Of a DNA stretch of 8,521 nt, positions 6,143 through 8,521 are shown piece after piece (positions within the stretch are counted from its first letter, which is position 1; each line of letters opens with the position of its first letter). Where the stretch lies: assembly GCA_934699135.1 (NCBI GenBank), contig CAKUVM010000060.1:1-8521 (forward strand), given 5' to 3'. The position numbers were made by a program, and so were the translations under genes. The DNA is from an uncultured Bacteroidales bacterium. GTDB taxonomy: Bacteria; Bacteroidota; Bacteroidia; Bacteroidales; Marinilabiliaceae. The notes under the pieces are model-generated. The model made no database searches. It worked only from the letters and a program-made list of their open reading frames with translations, and was not told where the DNA came from.

Positions 6143-7557
6143 GACTGCTCCACGTGCTTGAGCTCCACATCAACATTGGGACACTCTTCCCGAATCCACC
6201 TCGCGATGGTTTCTGCGCAATAGACGGAGCGATGCTGGCCTCCTGTGCAGCCAAAGCATACCATCAGGTTGGCGAAGCCGCGGCCGGCATAGTTTTTCAG
6301 GCTTATGCCCACAATGGATTTGACGGCGTCTAGGAATGGTGTCATCTCGTCACTATGGGCGGCGAAAAATTCAATCACGTCGGCGTCGCGCCCCGTGCTG
6401 TTCTTGTATCGCTCCTCGCGCCCCGGGTTGGGCAGCGCGCGGCAGTCAAAGACGTGGCCGCCACCGTTGCCGCTTATGTCGGCCGGGATGCCATGTTTGT
6501 ATGAGAACGAGAAAACTCTCACTTTGAGCCTAGGTTTGGCCCCCAGTTGCCTGAGTGAGACAGAGCTGACAATCTCGCCCCACACCCTCGACAGCTCCGG
6601 CACCACAATGTCCGGCGCATGGTGGCGCAAGATGTCTGCCATATTGTCAAGCGCAAACGGGATGCTCTTGAGGAAATGCTCCTTGCGCTCGAAATATCCG
6701 CGATAGCCGTAGGCCCCCATGGCCTGCATGATTCTAATGAGGCAGTAGCCGTAGAAATGACGCAAGAATGCGGCGGTCTCGTTTTCGCGTAGCTTGCTGG
6801 CGTAGAATGCCAGAAGTTCGTTGCGCACTCCTGCGGGAATGTCGGCCTTGGCGTCATAGAGGAGCGACGCCACGTCATATTGCCTTGCGCCTCTGCGTCC
6901 TCCTTGGTAATCAATGAACCAAGGGTCGCCGTTGCCGTCAATCATTATGTTGCGGCTCTGGAAGTCGCGGTAAAGGAAATATTTGCAGTTGGTTCCTAGC
7001 AAATAGTCTATGAAAGTGTTGAAGTCGGCCTCCAACTTCTCCTCATCAAAAGGCACGCCGGCAAGACGCAGGAAGTAATATTTGAAGTATTGGAGGTCCC
7101 ACATCATGCTCTGCCTGTCGAAGTCGGAGCGCGGGTAGCAAAGGCTGAAGTCTATGCACTGCCGTCCCTTGGACTGAATCTCCACGAGCGAGGCCAACAC
7201 CTTTTTATACGTCTCTTTGAGGCGGGGTGTAAACTTGCCGCCGCTCTCTCTGCGCTCGCTGTTGATGAGGTCGAAGAGCGATGTGCGGCCCAGGTCTTGC
7301 TGAAGGTACACGCCCGCCGTCTCGTCCTCTGCATATATCTCAGGCACGCGTATGCCGACTTTGCGAAGCGCCTTGCTGAAAGCCAGGAACGCCCTGTTTT
7401 CCCGGTCGTTCTCTCCCACCACGCCAATGGCCGTGCGGCCGCTGCCGCTCATGCGGAAATATGCCCTGTTGGAGCCCGATGGCGGCAGTTTCTCAATGGA
7501 GGTAGGGGCCTGGCCAGCCCACTTTTCAAAGAGTGTGCTCAGTGCGTCTGGTGCCAT
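6139..7557 (-). CDS. AmgK-like amino-sugar kinase fused to RapZ C-terminal domain
   Basis: A 472-residue two-domain protein. Residues about 1-330 form an aminoglycoside-phosphotransferase-type kinase. A nucleotide loop at 24-36 contains PPSGSNRAYFRM; the catalytic loop has Asp198 and Asn203 in YRDFQSRN; the metal-binding Asp216 is in WFIDYQGG. The His of the common HxD motif is Tyr196 here. This domain resembles AmgK, which phosphorylates MurNAc/GlcNAc at the anomeric carbon. Residues about 353-472 match the C-terminal domain of RapZ, with FSYKHGIPAD, VFDCRALPNPG, STGRD and GCTGGQHRSVY (about 436-446). The RapZ N-terminal P-loop domain is absent, replaced by the kinase. The C-terminus lacks the basic tail used by E. 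coli RapZ to bind RNA. The ATG at 7555-7557 was chosen: it is 10 nt after the stop of the S46 gene, whereas the longer form would need a TTG and a 29-nt overlap. The stop overlaps the next gene as ATGA. Domain calls are firm; the substrate is inferred. Confidence 0.88.
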   Translation of the reverse strand: MAPDALSTLFEKWAGQAPTSIEKLPPSGSNRAYFRMSGSGRTAIGVVGENDRENRAFLAFSKALRKVGIRVPEIYAEDETAGVYLQQDLGRTSLFDLINSERRESGGKFTPRLKETYKKVLASLVEIQSKGRQCIDFSLCYPRSDFDRQSMMWDLQYFKYYFLRLAGVPFDEEKLEADFNTFIDYLLGTNCKYFLYRDFQSRNIMIDGNGDPWFIDYQGGRRGARQYDVASLLYDAKADIPAGVRNELLAFYASKLRENETAAFLRHFYGYCLIRIMQAMGAYGYRGYFERKEHFLKSIPFALDNMADILRHHAPDIVVPELSRVWGEIVSSVSLRQLGAKPRLKVRVFSFSYKHGIPADISGNGGGHVFDCRALPNPGREERYKNSTGRDADVIEFFAAHSDEMTPFLDAVKSIVGISLKNYAGRGFANLMVCFGCTGGQHRSVYCAETIARWIREECPNVDVELKHVEQS

Positions 7558-7567
7558 TAGTGCAATT

Positions 7568-8521
7568 TTAAAGCTGTTTGCCGTCACGCCCCACAATGTT
7601 CATCTGCCCCACAATGTGGCTTCCGTGGCAGATCTTGTCGATGACAAAAAGAACATATCGGATGTCAACCGAAATATTTCGGCTGCGCTCGGCGTCAAAA
7701 CGGTAGTCGGATGCGATGCCGTTCCATATCCTGTCAAAGTTGAGGCCTATCAGCTCACCTCGGGCGTTTAGCGTAGGGCTGCCGGAGTTGCCGCCCGTGG
7801 TGTGGATGCTGCCTGTGAAGCACGTGTGCAGCTGGCCGTCGCCGTCGGCATACGGGCCATAGTTGCCAGACAGTGCCGTCTTCAGGCTGTCGGCAAGGGC
7901 GAAGTCGGGGTTGCCCGTGGCGTTTTTCTTCAAAATCCCCTGTGCCGTGGTGAAGTATATGTCAACGTTTTTAAGCCCCGTGCGAGGAGCCTCCACATGC
8001 CCGTAAGCCACCCTCATGGTGAAGTTGGCATCTGGGGCCAGCAGGCTGTCGGGTCTTAGTTCCGTCAAGCGTTGGGCGTAGGCCGCCTTCACGTCGTGCA
8101 GTTTCTTGTTGGCCGTGCTGTTGGCTTTGGCTTTTTCCCGCCACGTCTGCATAAGAGCCGTGGCGAGCCTTGTGGCCATGTCACCCTCCACAGTCTGTCG
8201 CAGGCTCGCTGAGTGGAATGTGGCGTCGGGGTTGCCGTTGTGGCCCAAAATTCCGCTTGTTGCCGCTTTGGCCAATTTGCGCGGGTTGGCGGACGTGATG
8301 AGGCTCGGCAGGCCTTCGGCTCCGCTTTTTTGCAGGGCTCGCAGGCTGGCCTCCAAGGTCTTGCGTTCAGCTGCGGCATCAGAGCGAGATAAGAAATCGT
8401 TGATCTGACTGATGGTAGCGGCGGTGTCCAGTCTGTTTTCTGCCAATGCTGTGGCTATTTTGCCGGCCAAGATGAGGGTGCGGCTGCCCGACCAAACGTC
8501 GCGTGTCAGTCTGCGCGTCAG
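7568..8521 (-). CDS. S46 family dipeptidyl-peptidase, DPP11-like, C-terminal part
   Basis: The C-terminal 317 residues of a serine dipeptidyl-peptidase; the frame is open to the window edge and the N-terminus lies beyond 8521. The family members are about 700 residues and periplasmic, removing dipeptides from oligopeptides imported by amino-acid-fermenting Bacteroidota. The signature around the nucleophile is clear: HTTGGNSGSP with the catalytic Ser encoded at 7784-7786, followed by RGELIGLNFDR and later VDIRYVLFVIDK. The other two triad residues (His and Asp) lie in the unseen half. The residue 18 after the Ser is Arg (7730-7732), which in Porphyromonas DPP11 (Arg673) gives specificity for Asp/Glu at P1, where DPP7 has Gly. 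A DPP11-type specificity is therefore predicted. It stops 10 nt before the kinase-RapZ gene and is probably in the same transcript. Residues about 47-160 of the visible part are the less conserved helical region. Confidence 0.92.
   Translation of the reverse strand: MTRRLTRDVWSGSRTLILAGKIATALAENRLDTAATISQINDFLSRSDAAAERKTLEASLRALQKSGAEGLPSLITSANPRKLAKAATSGILGHNGNPDATFHSASLRQTVEGDMATRLATALMQTWREKAKANSTANKKLHDVKAAYAQRLTELRPDSLLAPDANFTMRVAYGHVEAPRTGLKNVDIYFTTAQGILKKNATGNPDFALADSLKTALSGNYGPYADGDGQLHTCFTGSIHTTGGNSGSPTLNARGELIGLNFDRIWNGIASDYRFDAERSRNISVDIRYVLFVIDKICHGSHIVGQMNIVGRDGKQL

Noticed and set aside
6139..7557. Antibiotic (aminoglycoside) resistance phosphotransferase
   Set aside because: Although the kinase domain has the APH fold, the RapZ fusion and coupling to a MurU-like gene point to amino-sugar phosphorylation and not drug modification.
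7557..7596. Longer N-terminus of the kinase-RapZ protein starting at 7596
   Set aside because: The codon there is TTG and it would overlap the S46 gene by 29 nt; the ATG at 7557 sits 10 nt after that gene's stop and begins just before the expected kinase N-terminus.
8468..8470. Start of the S46 protein at 8470
   Set aside because: The codon is TTG in the middle of an open frame that continues to the window edge with no stop, and the family requires several hundred more N-terminal residues, so this is a partial gene.

Overview
The window looks like chromosomal DNA of a Bacteroidota bacterium, most likely Bacteroidales. Three upstream regions carry the Bacteroidota-type -7 element (TAnnTTTG); two of them also have a well-spaced -33 TTTG. 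Shine-Dalgarno sites are weak or absent. The gene content (S46 dipeptidyl-peptidase of the DPP11 type, 6-bladed beta-propeller lipoprotein, sugar-kinase/RapZ fusion) fits this phylum. By eye the GC content is in the low-to-mid 50s percent, high for Bacteroides itself. A finer placement is not supported.

Layout. (1) 26-694, minus: a LuxR/NarL-type response regulator whose receiver domain has lost the phosphoacceptor aspartate. (2) 695-840: a divergent intergenic region with a good guaA promoter, a weaker promoter for the regulator, and a small inverted repeat between them. (3) 841-2370, plus: guaA, a complete GMP synthase, followed by a strong intrinsic terminator at 2396-2440 that separates it from the convergent gene. 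(4) 2450-3616, minus: a 6-bladed beta-propeller lipoprotein with its own promoter at 3654-3684. (5) 3708-8521, minus: a tightly packed four-gene run, in transcription order an S46 dipeptidyl-peptidase (5' end outside the window), an AmgK-like kinase fused to a RapZ C-terminal domain, a MurU-like nucleotidyltransferase, and a secreted M23 (LytM) peptidase. The junctions are a 10-nt gap, a 4-nt ATGA overlap and a 4-nt TTGA overlap.

How the genes may work together. AmgK and MurU together define the known anabolic recycling route MurNAc -> MurNAc-1-P -> UDP-MurNAc in pseudomonads. Finding the two homologues translationally coupled to a LytM-type peptidase suggests a peptidoglycan turnover and salvage operon. 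The striking point is the RapZ domain on the kinase. In enterobacteria this domain senses glucosamine-6-phosphate and binds the small RNAs that control glmS. Here the metabolite-type loop is kept, but the basic residues needed for RNA binding in E. coli are absent. The fusion may therefore be a kinase regulated by, or reporting on, an amino-sugar phosphate. That is inference from sequence, not demonstrated.

No tRNA, rRNA, CRISPR array, insertion sequence or prophage gene was seen. Essentially all of the window is accounted for by seven genes and short intergenic regions.
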